In this document: piece by piece, positions 1 through 8,396 of the stretch
Position numbering within the stretch: position 1 is the first letter of the stretch
How the letters are laid out: each line of letters begins with the position of its first letter
From: Flavobacteriales bacterium
GTDB lineage: Bacteria > Bacteroidota > Bacteroidia > Flavobacteriales_F > PHOS-HE28
Assembly (NCBI GenBank): GCA_016719225.1
Contig: JADKAN010000001.1
Location: forward strand, 372,001 to 436,000
Length of the DNA: 64,000 nucleotides
Direction of reading: 5' to 3'
Made by a program: the position numbers and the translations under genes
Notes under the pieces: model-generated
The model's input: only the letters and a program-made list of their open reading frames with translations
Databases searched by the model: none
Told to the model about the DNA's origin: nothing

Positions 1-1467
1 CTCGGCGACCAGATCTTTATTAAAGGTGAGGTATGAAATGCCGAATCCTGCCGAGGCTTGCAGGCGCTCGGTCAAGCTGTACCGGCCTATTACCCAAGGC
101 CTCATTAACCATCCGTTCAGATCGCTGTCGATCAAGGTGGTCATGCTGCGTTGCGTGGCACTCGCACCGGCGGCATAACCGGAGCGGCTGCCCACTGCGC
201 CTTCCACCTCCGCTACTGCCGAGATCTTGCGCTCGCTGAACGGAATGTCCGTGCTGTACTGGATGCTGAAGTCTTTGTTGAGCCCGTCCTCCCTGCGGTC
301 CTGATCGCCTTCTGAGACCACCAACGTGGAACTGAATATGGCACTTCCCTTCAATGGCAAACGCACGCTTGCGCCTGCTGCGCCGGCGCTCGCAGTGAAA
401 TTTATATCCTTGCTGTCCTTGTCGGTCTTCCATTTTGTCGTATCCCGATTCGCCAAGAAGTTATTGCTGCTGTTCCCACCCAGACCGAAGAGGTGGAGGT
501 CGCCGCGCTTGCCCGCTGGTAACGTAACGTGGAAGGACAGGTCCTGGAAGTTCACCGCCTCGTCCCCCAGATCCACGCCGATCGCGTTCAACAGGCCCAC
601 GGTAGAGTATCTGTAGTTCACCAAATAGGAGGACCGACCCCCTTTTCCGATAGGCCCTTCCGTGGAAACGTCGAGGCCCACCAGGTCCGCTTGTAACGTC
701 CATTCCTGATGGCTGCTGTTGCCGTTGCGCAACTGCATGTCAAGGATCCCCCCCAGTGCGTTGTCCTTGCCCGGCGGCAATACGCCGGTGAGTAATTGGG
801 ATGTGCCCAGCATTTGTGCGCTAAGGATATTCACACCGCCACCACTTGACGTCGGCTGGTCACTGGCTGTACCCGCATTGCCCAAATGGTTCGGGCTTAC
901 GATCTCCGCGCCTTGCAAATACCACGCATTGGTGTTGGGCCCGTTCCCACGGATGCTCAAGTGGTTGGCTCCATTGCCCACCTGTACCACACCGGGAAAA
1001 GCCGCCACCAAACGACCCGGATCACTGAATGTGGATGGCCAACGCAAGCTCTGCTCCACGGTGAATGCTTGTGACCCTAAAGGTGAGGCCTGTTCCCGGG
1101 CCATGGGATTGATCGTTACCGAGCTGAGCTCTTTGCCGGTAGGCGACAGTTCCAGCCGCTGCTCACTTTGCTTTCCGGCGCGAAGAAGCAGTTCCGGCAC
1201 TTCCAACGTGTCGTAGCCAACTGCGGCCGCACGCAAAGCGTAGTGCCCAACAGGAATGGCTGCCATGCGGAATTTCCCCGCACTATCGCTGGTGGTGGTG
1301 AGCGAAATGTTACCCGGAACAAGATAGAGCGAGGCTTCTTTAACCGGTTGGCCTGTGCGTATGTCCACCACTTCACCTGTCAGCGTGGCCATCGGCGGCT
1401 GGGCACTGCCGGATAGCGCGGTGAACGTGATGAGCAGCGCGAGAAGCCGATCCAGTGTATGAATCAT
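1..1467 (-). CDS. TonB-dependent outer membrane receptor, 5' part (C-terminus outside window)
   Basis: Outer membrane receptor expected to take up a metal complex or other ligand using TonB energy. The open frame runs from ATG at 1467 to the window edge without a stop (489 codons). Residues 1-22 form a signal peptide ending in SAQ. About residues 27-105 read as a CarboxypepD_reg-like beta-sandwich (LTGEVVDIRTGQPV, then SDSAGKFRMAAIPVGHY), followed by a plug domain with FPGVVQVGNGANHLSIRGNGP and LLTGVLPPGKDNALGGILD. The barrel begins after about residue 230 with alternating strands (YLVNYRYSTVGLLNAIGVD). It is divergent from the small Cys protein at 1811, which leads a set with an MbnP-like lipoprotein, so copper or a copper chelate is my inferred substrate. 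The family is clear; the substrate is not. Confidence 0.88.
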   Translation of the reverse strand, partial: MIHTLDRLLALLITFTALSGSAQPPMATLTGEVVDIRTGQPVKEASLYLVPGNISLTTTSDSAGKFRMAAIPVGHYALRAAAVGYDTLEVPELLLRAGKQSEQRLELSPTGKELSSVTINPMAREQASPLGSQAFTVEQSLRWPSTFSDPGRLVAAFPGVVQVGNGANHLSIRGNGPNTNAWYLQGAEIVSPNHLGNAGTASDQPTSSGGGVNILSAQMLGTSQLLTGVLPPGKDNALGGILDMQLRNGNSSHQEWTLQADLVGLDVSTEGPIGKGGRSSYLVNYRYSTVGLLNAIGVDLGDEAVNFQDLSFHVTLPAGKRGDLHLFGLGGNSSNNFLANRDTTKWKTDKDSKDINFTASAGAAGASVRLPLKGSAIFSSTLVVSEGDQDRREDGLNKDFSIQYSTDIPFSERKISAVAEVEGAVGSRSGYAAGASATQRSMTTLIDSDLNGWLMRPWVIGRYSLTERLQASAGFGISYLTFNKDLVAE

Positions 1468-1810
1468 GATGTGAAGCTAAGGACTTCAACAAGGGACATG
1501 GGGATGACTTCGTCTTTTTTGACAGGCTCACATCCCGACAGCCTTAATGCAGATCTCGGCGGAATTAAGAGATAGGGTCCTATGCTGCGGTATGGAACGC
1601 AGAAATGGAGGATCCAGGAGCGGGACAGGTTCTGCTGCCGTTTTTTGCGATACAAGTGGTCAAAGCAAGCCCTGACCGGTCATCGGCGCTTGCGCCGGTG
1701 ATCGTAACCAAGTTCCGCGTTCAAGCATCGGATGATGGATGACGCCTGTCATTCCTCCAAGTGATGATCAGCAGCAAAAGCAGCATTGCCGAACTTACTT
1801 TTGGCCTGCG
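1468..1810. other. Divergent intergenic region of the metal locus
   Basis: This 343-base gap separates the receptor (leftward) from the small Cys protein (rightward) and must hold both promoters. I see a TAnnTTTG box at 1796-1803 for the rightward gene. On the leftward strand a weaker TA-GC-TTCA lies just before the receptor start. No convincing small gene, hairpin terminator or riboswitch-like structure was recognised; short open frames here lack codon character. Confidence 0.5.
1796..1803 (+). promoter_or_regulatory. Possible -7 box (TACTTTTG) before the small Cys protein
   Basis: Matches the Bacteroidota sigma-ABfr -7 consensus TAnnTTTG exactly and ends 7 bases before the ATG at 1811, which would give a leaderless or nearly leaderless mRNA. 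No clear TTTG -33 element was found at the expected spacing, so the call is tentative. Confidence 0.35.
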
Positions 1811-2182
1811 ATGCGCGTTTTTTCGGTCGTTCTCCTGTTGCACTTTATTGCCATCACCGTTGCTCCGGCGTGGATCACGTTGGACTTTGTGGTGGAGCGC
1901 GACCGTATTGAGCGGGAACTTTGCGTGCAGCGTTCGGTGCCTGAGGGTCAGCGGACCTGCCACGGACAATGCTTCCTTATGAAGCGTTTGCAGAAGAGCG
2001 GGGAACGCGAACGCAACCTGCCCATGGAACTGCGTGCCGTGCGCATTGGGGACATGATCACCAATGACGGACAGTTGGTCCTGGTAGTTCCGCAGAAAAG
2101 GGACAAGGAGATCTGGGCCATGCTCTCGGAAGATGTGAAGGAAGGCCATCCGCGCCGCCTTGCTCCGGTGCCTTGGTGTTGA
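1811..2182 (+). CDS. Small membrane-anchored Cys protein, C-x(11)-C-HGQ-C motif
   Basis: A 123-residue protein of unknown function. The ATG at 1811 is preferred over the in-frame upstream ATG at 1739 because it places a hydrophobic segment at residues 4-20 (VFSVVLLLHFIAITVAPA) at the N-terminus. A conserved-looking cysteine segment follows: C38, C50 and C54 in RTCHGQCFLMK, plus a terminal C123. Small Bacteroidota proteins with a CxGxCYL/CFL pattern near TonB receptors and metal genes are familiar to me, but their role is not established. It lies 86 bases upstream of the barrel protein and probably starts an operon with it and the MbnP-like lipoprotein. A metal-binding or redox role is inferred only from the cysteines and context. 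Confidence 0.7.
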   Translation: MRVFSVVLLLHFIAITVAPAWITLDFVVERDRIERELCVQRSVPEGQRTCHGQCFLMKRLQKSGERERNLPMELRAVRIGDMITNDGQLVLVVPQKRDKEIWAMLSEDVKEGHPRRLAPVPWC

Positions 2183-2268
2183 GCAGCCTATCGTTCCCCC
2201 TTCGTGTGTCATTTTGCCGGAACGGGGGAATGGCATCTGTTAAGCTACAGTAACCAAACATTTTCCGA

Positions 2269-3219
2269 ATGAAGAAGTCCCTTGTGCTGGGCGCGCTGCT
2301 GCTTTTGGCGTTCCCCGGCTGGGCCTGTGACCAATGCGGTTGCGGCCTGCTGCTCGGCGTGCAGCCTTACGATCACGCCAATAATTTCGGTCTGCAATGG
2401 CGCATGCGCTACTTGCACGGTGATATCACGGCACCCTCGACGATGAGCCTGTTGAAACACGGCGGCCATGATGGACCCAATAGTGGCCCGGCTTCATACA
2501 CCGAAGAATACATGGTGCTGGAAGCCCGTGGGCAGGTGTGGATCGGTGATCGGTTCAACCTGACGGGAAGCATTCCATTGTTGAACAACTTCCAAGCAGT
2601 GGACGGTATCCGCCGGGCCGATCTCTATGCCGTGGGCGACCCGATGCTGCTTGCGCGTTACGTGGTACTTGGCTCCAAGTCCGGGCCGGACACCACGCGG
2701 TTGCGCCATAGGCTGACCGCCGGGCTGGGTGTGAAGATCCCACTGGGTCGCACGGACGTGGAACAGTTCGGTGAAACACTGGACCATGACCTGCAACCGG
2801 GAACCGGTACATGGGACGGTCTGGCCAGTTTGGAGTATTCCGTGCGCGGTAAACGGTTTGGTGGCAGCGTTGCTCTCGTTGGTCGTTACAACACGGAAAT
2901 GACCGACGCCCACCGGATGGGCAATAGCGGGAGCCTGACCGCAGAGGTCTTTCGTGTGTTCCGGCAGAGGTCGTTCCAATGGTTGCCCTCCGTGGGCGGA
3001 TACGTGGAGTACGCCCGTCCCGATGCGGACCAAGGCATGCAGGACATGACCACGGGCGGCACCACGGTCTTCTCCAACTTGGGGGTACGCCTCTGGTGGA
3101 AAGCATTGGGCTTTTCCTTCGCATGGCAACACGCCTTGGTGAACGACATCGGCTCGCTGATGATCCCCAACCGCGAGCGCTTTGTCGCCGGCATCAACTA
3201 CAGTTTCGAAAAAGATTGA
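2269..3219 (+). CDS. Exported barrel-like protein with N-terminal CDQCGCG motif
   Basis: A 316-residue exported protein. Residues 1-19 are a signal peptide, and the mature chain would begin immediately with CDQCGCG (C20, C23, C25), a compact potential metal site. The remainder has alternating aromatic/hydrophobic strands (FGLQWRMRYLHGD, GGYVEYARP, LGVRLWWKALGFSFAWQHAL) and ends INYSFEKD, typical of an outer membrane beta-barrel closing strand. It sits 75 bases before the MbnP-like lipoprotein on the same strand. Similar proteins occur beside MbnP-like genes in Bacteroidota. The exact function is unknown; C20 could also be lipidated, although the preceding residues (FPGWA) are a weak lipobox. 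Confidence 0.7.
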   Translation: MKKSLVLGALLLLAFPGWACDQCGCGLLLGVQPYDHANNFGLQWRMRYLHGDITAPSTMSLLKHGGHDGPNSGPASYTEEYMVLEARGQVWIGDRFNLTGSIPLLNNFQAVDGIRRADLYAVGDPMLLARYVVLGSKSGPDTTRLRHRLTAGLGVKIPLGRTDVEQFGETLDHDLQPGTGTWDGLASLEYSVRGKRFGGSVALVGRYNTEMTDAHRMGNSGSLTAEVFRVFRQRSFQWLPSVGGYVEYARPDADQGMQDMTTGGTTVFSNLGVRLWWKALGFSFAWQHALVNDIGSLMIPNRERFVAGINYSFEKD

Positions 3220-3294
3220 ACCAGAACAAACAGCGATGACTTCATCGCCTTCAACAAAACCGGTCATAAGGACCACCCTCATCACACGAACATC

Positions 3295-4056
3295 ATGATC
3301 AACAAGAACCTGCCGCTCTTCCTTGCGACACTTTCACTGCTTGCCGCCACGGGGTGCAAAAAGGATTCCGTGGATCCGCCCGTCGATACGCCTTCCACGG
3401 AAGTGGCCGTTAACGCAACCGTAGGTATGCATTTCAACTTTGTGAACGGCACCGTGCCATTTACGCTCAATTCCACCGTGGTACAGGACAGCCTCGGCCA
3501 CAACGTAAAGTTGGACAAAGTGAAGTTCTACATCAGTGGTCTCCATGCCTTCAACGATGAAGGCGAAGTGCTGGCGCATTACGAAGATGCCATCCTGCTG
3601 GTGGATGCCCTGCACGCTGACTCCACCTACGCAATTGGGGCCATTCATGCCTCGCACATCCATGAGTTCGAGTTCGACCTTGGGTTGGAGCCTACCACTA
3701 ATAGTGTAATTCCAGGCATGGCTACTGGCCCGCTGAGCGATACCACCATGTGGTTCAACACGACAATGGGACATAAATTCCTGCTGGTCGATGGCATGGC
3801 GGACATCAATGGAGACGGCGTTTTCGAGCAACCCGTGAAGTACGCCTGCGGCATGGACATGCTGCTAACGCCCGCACACGCCCATGTGCACCACAACCTG
3901 ACGGAAGGCGAGTTCTTTGCTGCGGAAGTGAATGTGGACCTGGGCTTGCTTTTCCGCGGTATTGACCTCGCCACGGATAACATGCCCATGATGGACGCAG
4001 CACCCAGTATGCGCGCTATGCAAAATCTATCCACAGGTATCGACGGCATGGAGTAA
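3295..4056 (+). CDS. MbnP-like copper-binding lipoprotein
   Basis: A 253-residue lipoprotein with a lipobox ending in C21 (LAATGC), so it is probably anchored to a membrane. The body matches the MbnP family as I know it: VKFYISGLHAF strand, a ...VDALH... segment, ASHIHEFEFDLGLEPTTN, then the Trp-containing MWFNTTMGHKFLLVDG, and a late extended domain. His-rich stretches (HASHIH about residue 120, TPAHAHVHH about residue 200) are consistent with copper binding. In methanotrophs MbnP works with the dihaem enzyme MbnH, which modifies a Trp to kynurenine; no MbnH-like gene is visible here. It is the last gene of the rightward set and is followed by a strong terminator. Copper specificity is inferred from the family. 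Confidence 0.78.
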   Translation: MINKNLPLFLATLSLLAATGCKKDSVDPPVDTPSTEVAVNATVGMHFNFVNGTVPFTLNSTVVQDSLGHNVKLDKVKFYISGLHAFNDEGEVLAHYEDAILLVDALHADSTYAIGAIHASHIHEFEFDLGLEPTTNSVIPGMATGPLSDTTMWFNTTMGHKFLLVDGMADINGDGVFEQPVKYACGMDMLLTPAHAHVHHNLTEGEFFAAEVNVDLGLLFRGIDLATDNMPMMDAAPSMRAMQNLSTGIDGME

Positions 4057-4077
4057 CACATTAATGCGCTTAAATGG

Positions 4078-4107
4078 AAAGGGCTGTCCGCAAGGACAGC
4101 CCTTTTT
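4078..4107 (+). terminator. Rho-independent terminator after the MbnP-like gene
   Basis: A 12-bp perfect stem (AAAGGGCTGTCC paired with its complement) closes a GCAA tetraloop and runs into five T residues on the plus strand. It lies 22 bases after the lipoprotein stop and also separates it from the convergent flippase gene. Confidence 0.9.
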
Positions 4108-4148
4108 ATGTGCGGTCTGCCTGATCCGCACCCACACTTTACGTCCCG

Positions 4149-5408
4149 TTAAGGATTACGCCTATTTGCTAAAAGCGCCTGCAAACGTTGCGCATCCGTA
4201 GTCGAGGGTAGTAGCTCACTGAAGCCTGCGCCGGTCACCCGCATAAAGGCCAATGCCTGGTAGATCCCAGCTGCCAAGTAGGCCAACGAGCCGCTCGCCG
4301 CCGCACCCAACAGGCCGAATGCAGGTATCAACGTGAAGCCTGCGGCCAACATGGCCAAGAGGCCGATGCCCGAGCCGATCACATTATGCTTGTTCTGCGC
4401 CGTACCGCTGAAATAATGGCTGAACGCCTGGGAAGCTGCCAAGCCCAAAATACCGGGGGCCAGCATCGCGATGATGGGCCGTAACCCGAAAACCTCCGGT
4501 CCGAAGACCCACGAGAACAGGGCTTCCGGAATGAGCAGGAGGGCCACCAAAGCGAGCAAAGCACAGGACACGGAAAGCTTCAGCATATCGATCGTTACAC
4601 GTTTCTGGCCTTCGGTGCTTTCGGTGTTGCTCACTTTGCTGTACAGCACCACGGCCACGCTACGCGGCACCAACCAAGCACCTTCCGAGAGTTGGTTCGC
4701 CACCACGTAAAGTCCGAGCAGCGAGGTGTTGCGGTAGTGCTCGATCAGCCAATAGCTAACGCGGTAGAGCACGAGTTGCAAGCCATTCGCACCCTGCACC
4801 ATCAGCCCTTGGCCGGCCATCGTGCGCCATACGTCAGCGGGAGCGGCCATGGCGGGTGCCGGGCTGTTGCGCGTCGCGAACGCACTGGCGAGCAAAGAGA
4901 TACCGAACGCGCCATAGGCCGCATGCACATAGTCGAGCGGGGTGGGCGAGGGGCGGAAGGCAAGCAAGGCGAACACGCCCAACAGCAGCACCGAACGCAG
5001 CATGTCCACGTAGTTGTAAGCACGCACGCGCTGCTGCCCTAACAGCACACCGGTGTGTATGGAATAGCCGGATTGCAGGAATGCCAACACGCCTACATGC
5101 TCCGCGTATCCCTCAGGGACCAAGTGTGCGTATTTCACAATGGCGTAACCTACCACGCTCAGCACCACCGCCCATACGTATGCGTGCGGCACCAGCCGTG
5201 CCAACGGCACACGCGGTACCATGTACACCATCACCCCGCCACCAAAAGCACCCGCCAACAGGCCAACGAGGGTAATTCCCAAGGCGATGAGCCCGATAAC
5301 GCCGATGCCCTCCACGCCCAGTCGATGCCCGGCAACCACCGATACCAATAGCCCCATGGCCGTGGTGATGATGCGCGCACCGATGGTGCCGGTGATCTGC
5401 TTCAACAT
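4149..5408 (-). CDS. Oligosaccharide flippase (MATE/Wzx-like)
   Basis: A 419-residue integral membrane protein with about 12 hydrophobic segments spread over the whole length. The N-terminus (MLKQITGTIGARIITTAMGLLVSVVAGHRLGVEGIG pattern, shortened here) is typical of polysaccharide biosynthesis exporters that move lipid-linked glycans across the inner membrane. The start ATG follows the TGA of the preceding gene directly (TGA|ATG), and with the GT4 gene it forms a three-gene leftward operon. This context supports a role in exopolysaccharide, capsule or glycolipid export. The carried glycan cannot be read from sequence. Confidence 0.82.
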   Translation of the reverse strand: MLKQITGTIGARIITTAMGLLVSVVAGHRLGVEGIGVIGLIALGITLVGLLAGAFGGGVMVYMVPRVPLARLVPHAYVWAVVLSVVGYAIVKYAHLVPEGYAEHVGVLAFLQSGYSIHTGVLLGQQRVRAYNYVDMLRSVLLLGVFALLAFRPSPTPLDYVHAAYGAFGISLLASAFATRNSPAPAMAAPADVWRTMAGQGLMVQGANGLQLVLYRVSYWLIEHYRNTSLLGLYVVANQLSEGAWLVPRSVAVVLYSKVSNTESTEGQKRVTIDMLKLSVSCALLALVALLLIPEALFSWVFGPEVFGLRPIIAMLAPGILGLAASQAFSHYFSGTAQNKHNVIGSGIGLLAMLAAGFTLIPAFGLLGAAASGSLAYLAAGIYQALAFMRVTGAGFSELLPSTTDAQRLQALLANRRNP

Positions 5409-7097
5409 TCAACGCTCGACTTTGCGCTTGTTCTTATCCCCGTCCGGCCTTCCCATCAGTTTGCCCAACTTGCGTTGCCGCACCCGGCTGCGTTGCCGTT
5501 CATCGGTGATGAACCGCTTGCCGTCCACCAACGTAACGTCGCCCACCGCGCTGATGGTGTGCATGCCCTTGTCCCACGAACCTTTGAAGGGACCGATGAA
5601 TTTCACCGTCTCTTCCGCGAAGCGTTCCGGCGATAGTTCCGTAACCCGGTTCAGTGCCACGCGGCCACCGTAAGTGCGGCTGCAATCCTGGCCGGGTCGC
5701 CACAGTTCGCCGTCCACTGTGAATGGTGTTCCCGCTGGCCGCGCCGAGCGGATGTCGCTCTTCACTGGGTTCTGTGGATGCGCGGTGTAAGGCCCTTCCA
5801 GCCGATCGCTGAAGTACACGAAGAGTTCCGTGCCGGTGAGCGGTGCCTTCGTGCCGAACAGCCACCAGCGGCCTTGGTAAGGCAATAATGTGGGGTCCAC
5901 CAAGGGCTCTTCCAACAGTACGCATTCCGGGACCAACGCTTCATTTTCCACGGAAAGGGTGTACAGTTCCACATGCCCAGTGCTGGCCTGTTCCGGCACT
6001 ACATGGATCCTGCCCTCGTGCTCGATAACGAACGGGTAGGAGAGATGGCCCGCCGTTTCCATCATGGTGCGCGAACGCTTCAGGTCGCCATCGCGTTTGG
6101 GCCGCAGCCGGGCAATGGAAGCTTTACCCGCTTCCTGATCGAATTTTTCATAGAGCACATTCAAACGGCCATCCGCCTGGTAGCCGAACGGGTCCGCGCG
6201 GTATTGACCGTCGGCAGGCGGCGGCAACCAGCGCACGTTCACCTGCGGGTCGTCCTGTACCAATACTGAAATAGGATGGGGAAGCACGCCGATATTCCAT
6301 TCCTCGTGCGTCTTCAGCTCCGCACGGTGGAAACGCATTTTGTTCACCACCATCTTCCAGCGGAAGCGCAAAAAATCCATGTTGCCCGGGTAGCGATGGA
6401 TGGGTGCCTCGGTTGTGCTTGTTCGGCCTTCGGCAGCGGTTGTGTTGCCAGCTAGGAGTTCGCGGCAGACCTGTGCGGGCCAATGGGCGCTGTGCATCAG
6501 CACTGTCCCAACGGTTTCAGGAAGTGAATGGTCGATGGTCTTGAAGGCACCTTTCCGCAGGATGCGACCGCCGTCCAGTTTTTCCGTTAGGCGTTGAAGA
6601 ACGGCACCGGTGACCGGCTCGCCATCCATAATTTCCCAAAGGCCCGGAGGACCGCCCCGATAGTGCATTTCGTCACCATGGTGGAAACTCCAAACGCCAT
6701 ATCTCGGCAACTCCAACACGCCGCCTTTGATGATATTGAAGCCGAAACGCAGCAGTATATCCGGTGAATAGGCTCGGATCTTTTCCAGGTCCGGTGCGGT
6801 GAAATGTTCAGCGCCTTTCTTTAGTTCGGTGCGGCAGTTTACAAGCGGTGCTTGGCCAAGTAATGCCGAAGCATCCTCGCTTTTCATGGCATCGGCCTGC
6901 CCGGCGCCATCGCGCCAACGCCGGTAGAGCGCGGTGGCCCAACGGCGTTTCGGCTTCAGTACTTGACCCTCTTGGGGCTGGCGCAGGACCACAACAGCGA
7001 TCGTTACCCCGGACACCGCCAGTAAATGCCGCAGGCATGCTATCTGCCAACGTTGAAGGTGCGTGCTTTCGCACAGCAGGCCGATGCGCAAACCCAT
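5409..7097 (-). CDS. Formyltransferase-like domain fused to a GIPC-transferase-type beta-propeller
   Basis: A 562-residue two-domain protein. Residues 1 to about 240 resemble the formyltransferase fold: MGLRIGLLCES at the start, then ILLRFGFNIIKG, YRGGPPGLWEIMDG, and LDGGRIL. Residues about 290-540 form a five-bladed propeller-like region (YRADPFGYQ, GRIHVVPEQ, DPTLLPYQGRWWLF, LWRPGQDCSRTYG) like the N-terminal domain of plant glucosamine inositolphosphorylceramide transferase and GH43-like folds. The usual N-x-H of formyltransferases reads S-F-H here, while the Asp is kept, so formyl transfer is doubtful. The ATG at 7097 was chosen because it sits one base after the GT4 stop; in-frame codons further upstream overlap the GT4 gene. 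Role in glycan modification is inferred from the operon. Confidence 0.72.
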   Translation of the reverse strand: MGLRIGLLCESTHLQRWQIACLRHLLAVSGVTIAVVVLRQPQEGQVLKPKRRWATALYRRWRDGAGQADAMKSEDASALLGQAPLVNCRTELKKGAEHFTAPDLEKIRAYSPDILLRFGFNIIKGGVLELPRYGVWSFHHGDEMHYRGGPPGLWEIMDGEPVTGAVLQRLTEKLDGGRILRKGAFKTIDHSLPETVGTVLMHSAHWPAQVCRELLAGNTTAAEGRTSTTEAPIHRYPGNMDFLRFRWKMVVNKMRFHRAELKTHEEWNIGVLPHPISVLVQDDPQVNVRWLPPPADGQYRADPFGYQADGRLNVLYEKFDQEAGKASIARLRPKRDGDLKRSRTMMETAGHLSYPFVIEHEGRIHVVPEQASTGHVELYTLSVENEALVPECVLLEEPLVDPTLLPYQGRWWLFGTKAPLTGTELFVYFSDRLEGPYTAHPQNPVKSDIRSARPAGTPFTVDGELWRPGQDCSRTYGGRVALNRVTELSPERFAEETVKFIGPFKGSWDKGMHTISAVGDVTLVDGKRFITDERQRSRVRQRKLGKLMGRPDGDKNKRKVER

Positions 7098-7098
7098 A

Positions 7099-8247
7099 TC
7101 AGGTATGGCCAAGGATGGATCGGTAGATGGAAACATATTGCTGCGCAACAGCGAAAGGAGTGAATTTCCCACCCAACGAATCCCGCTGCTTTTGCGGGGG
7201 AAATGCCTCGTGCTTGGATGCAACCTCAAGCATGGCAGCGGCTAATGCGGCATCGTCCTTCACAGGAATGAGCACGCCGTTGCCGTCGTGGATAAGTGCC
7301 TCCGGGCCGCCACAGCGCGTGGCGATCACGGGCTTGCCGAGTGCCAGCGCCTCACCGGTGACAATGCTGAAGGTCTCTACGTTGCTGTTCACGATCACGC
7401 TGCCACAGGTTGCCATGCGGTCCAACACGGCGTTATTCTCCATACGTCCAAGCCATTGCACTTGTGTTTCCAGCCCCGATCTCCGGCTGAGTTCCTGAAG
7501 TACTTCGCGGTCCGCGCCTCCACCGATGATCGTCAAACGCCACCCAGTGCCGCCTGCGCTCGCTTTTTGGAATGCGCGTAGCACACCGCTGATGTTCTTG
7601 ATGTTGTCGACCATGTCAGCAACGACCAGAAAGTCCGTGGCCGGGCCAAGTGGTGGCAGTGGTCTATCCATGCCCGGCACGATGTTCGGCACCACAACGG
7701 GATTTTTCGCCAGTCCGTTCCGCTCCAAGGCGGCTGCAAGATGAGGGCTTACCGCGGTCACTTTTGCAGCACCCCGCATCACCCATCGGTCCACCGCCTT
7801 CGCAAAAAAAGAACGGGCACTCCAAGTGCCGGTGATGTAAGCGCTGCCATGTTCGGTAACGAGGTAGGGAAGGCCCCATTTCAACTTGAGCCAACGGGCC
7901 ACCAACGCAGGTGCCGTGAGCACGTGTACATGGGTCAGGTCCGGTTTGCCACGCTCACTGCGTACCCGGGCCAAAGCGTTGGCCATGGCGCGCCAATAGC
8001 GGAGAAAGTTCGCCGCGCGCCGGAATGCTGCAGGGCCATTCTCCGCTGGCCGGAAATAACTGCGGACTTCCCAAAGATCGCCTTCCTGACTTTTTTCAAC
8101 GGTCCAGCACGCTTTTGATGCTGGTGCTATGTATACAACGCTTACCCGTACCACCTCCGAAACCGCCTGGAACTGCTTTTGGATGAAGCTGCCAAGCTGG
8201 ACATCCGCCTCATTCGGATACCATTTGGGCAGGGCAAGGATGTGCAT
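7099..8247 (-). CDS. Glycosyltransferase family 4
   Basis: A 382-residue GT-B fold enzyme that would add a sugar to a growing glycan on the cytoplasmic side. The N-terminus (MHILALPKWYPNE) is the typical GT4 acceptor-domain beta strand; the C-terminal domain carries the retaining E-x7-E signature, with Glu at about 291 and 299 (ETFSIVTGEALALGKPV), and a following CGGPEAL loop. It is the first gene of the leftward glycan operon; its stop is one base from the next start. Donor and acceptor are unknown. Confidence 0.88.
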   Translation of the reverse strand: MHILALPKWYPNEADVQLGSFIQKQFQAVSEVVRVSVVYIAPASKACWTVEKSQEGDLWEVRSYFRPAENGPAAFRRAANFLRYWRAMANALARVRSERGKPDLTHVHVLTAPALVARWLKLKWGLPYLVTEHGSAYITGTWSARSFFAKAVDRWVMRGAAKVTAVSPHLAAALERNGLAKNPVVVPNIVPGMDRPLPPLGPATDFLVVADMVDNIKNISGVLRAFQKASAGGTGWRLTIIGGGADREVLQELSRRSGLETQVQWLGRMENNAVLDRMATCGSVIVNSNVETFSIVTGEALALGKPVIATRCGGPEALIHDGNGVLIPVKDDAALAAAMLEVASKHEAFPPQKQRDSLGGKFTPFAVAQQYVSIYRSILGHT

Positions 8248-8322
8248 GCTTGCGCAAAGTAACGCGGTGGCCCCGCACTGATTATCTTTGCCGCCCGCTC
8301 AACGGACCGTTGGATGGAAATG

Positions 8323-8396
8323 GTGGATGTAGCTCAGTTGGTTAGAGCGCCGGATTGTGATTCCGGAGGTCGCCGGTTCAAGCCCGGTCTTCCACC
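8323..8396 (+). tRNA. tRNA-His (GTG)
   Basis: A full cloverleaf is present: acceptor 8323-8329 with 8389-8395, D arm with AGCTCAGTTGGTTAGAGC, anticodon stem CCGGA/TCCGG around loop TTGTGAT (anticodon GTG), and T arm GCCGG-TTCAAGC-CCGGT. A G at 8322 faces discriminator C at 8396, the G-1:C73 pair diagnostic of tRNA-His. One acceptor position (6:67) is a T-T mismatch. CCA is not encoded. Its 3' end is the first copy of the tandem array that follows. Confidence 0.95.

Noticed and set aside
1464..1655. 63-codon minus-strand frame upstream of the TonB receptor
   Set aside because: No start context or recognisable motif, and it overlaps the promoter region of the receptor.
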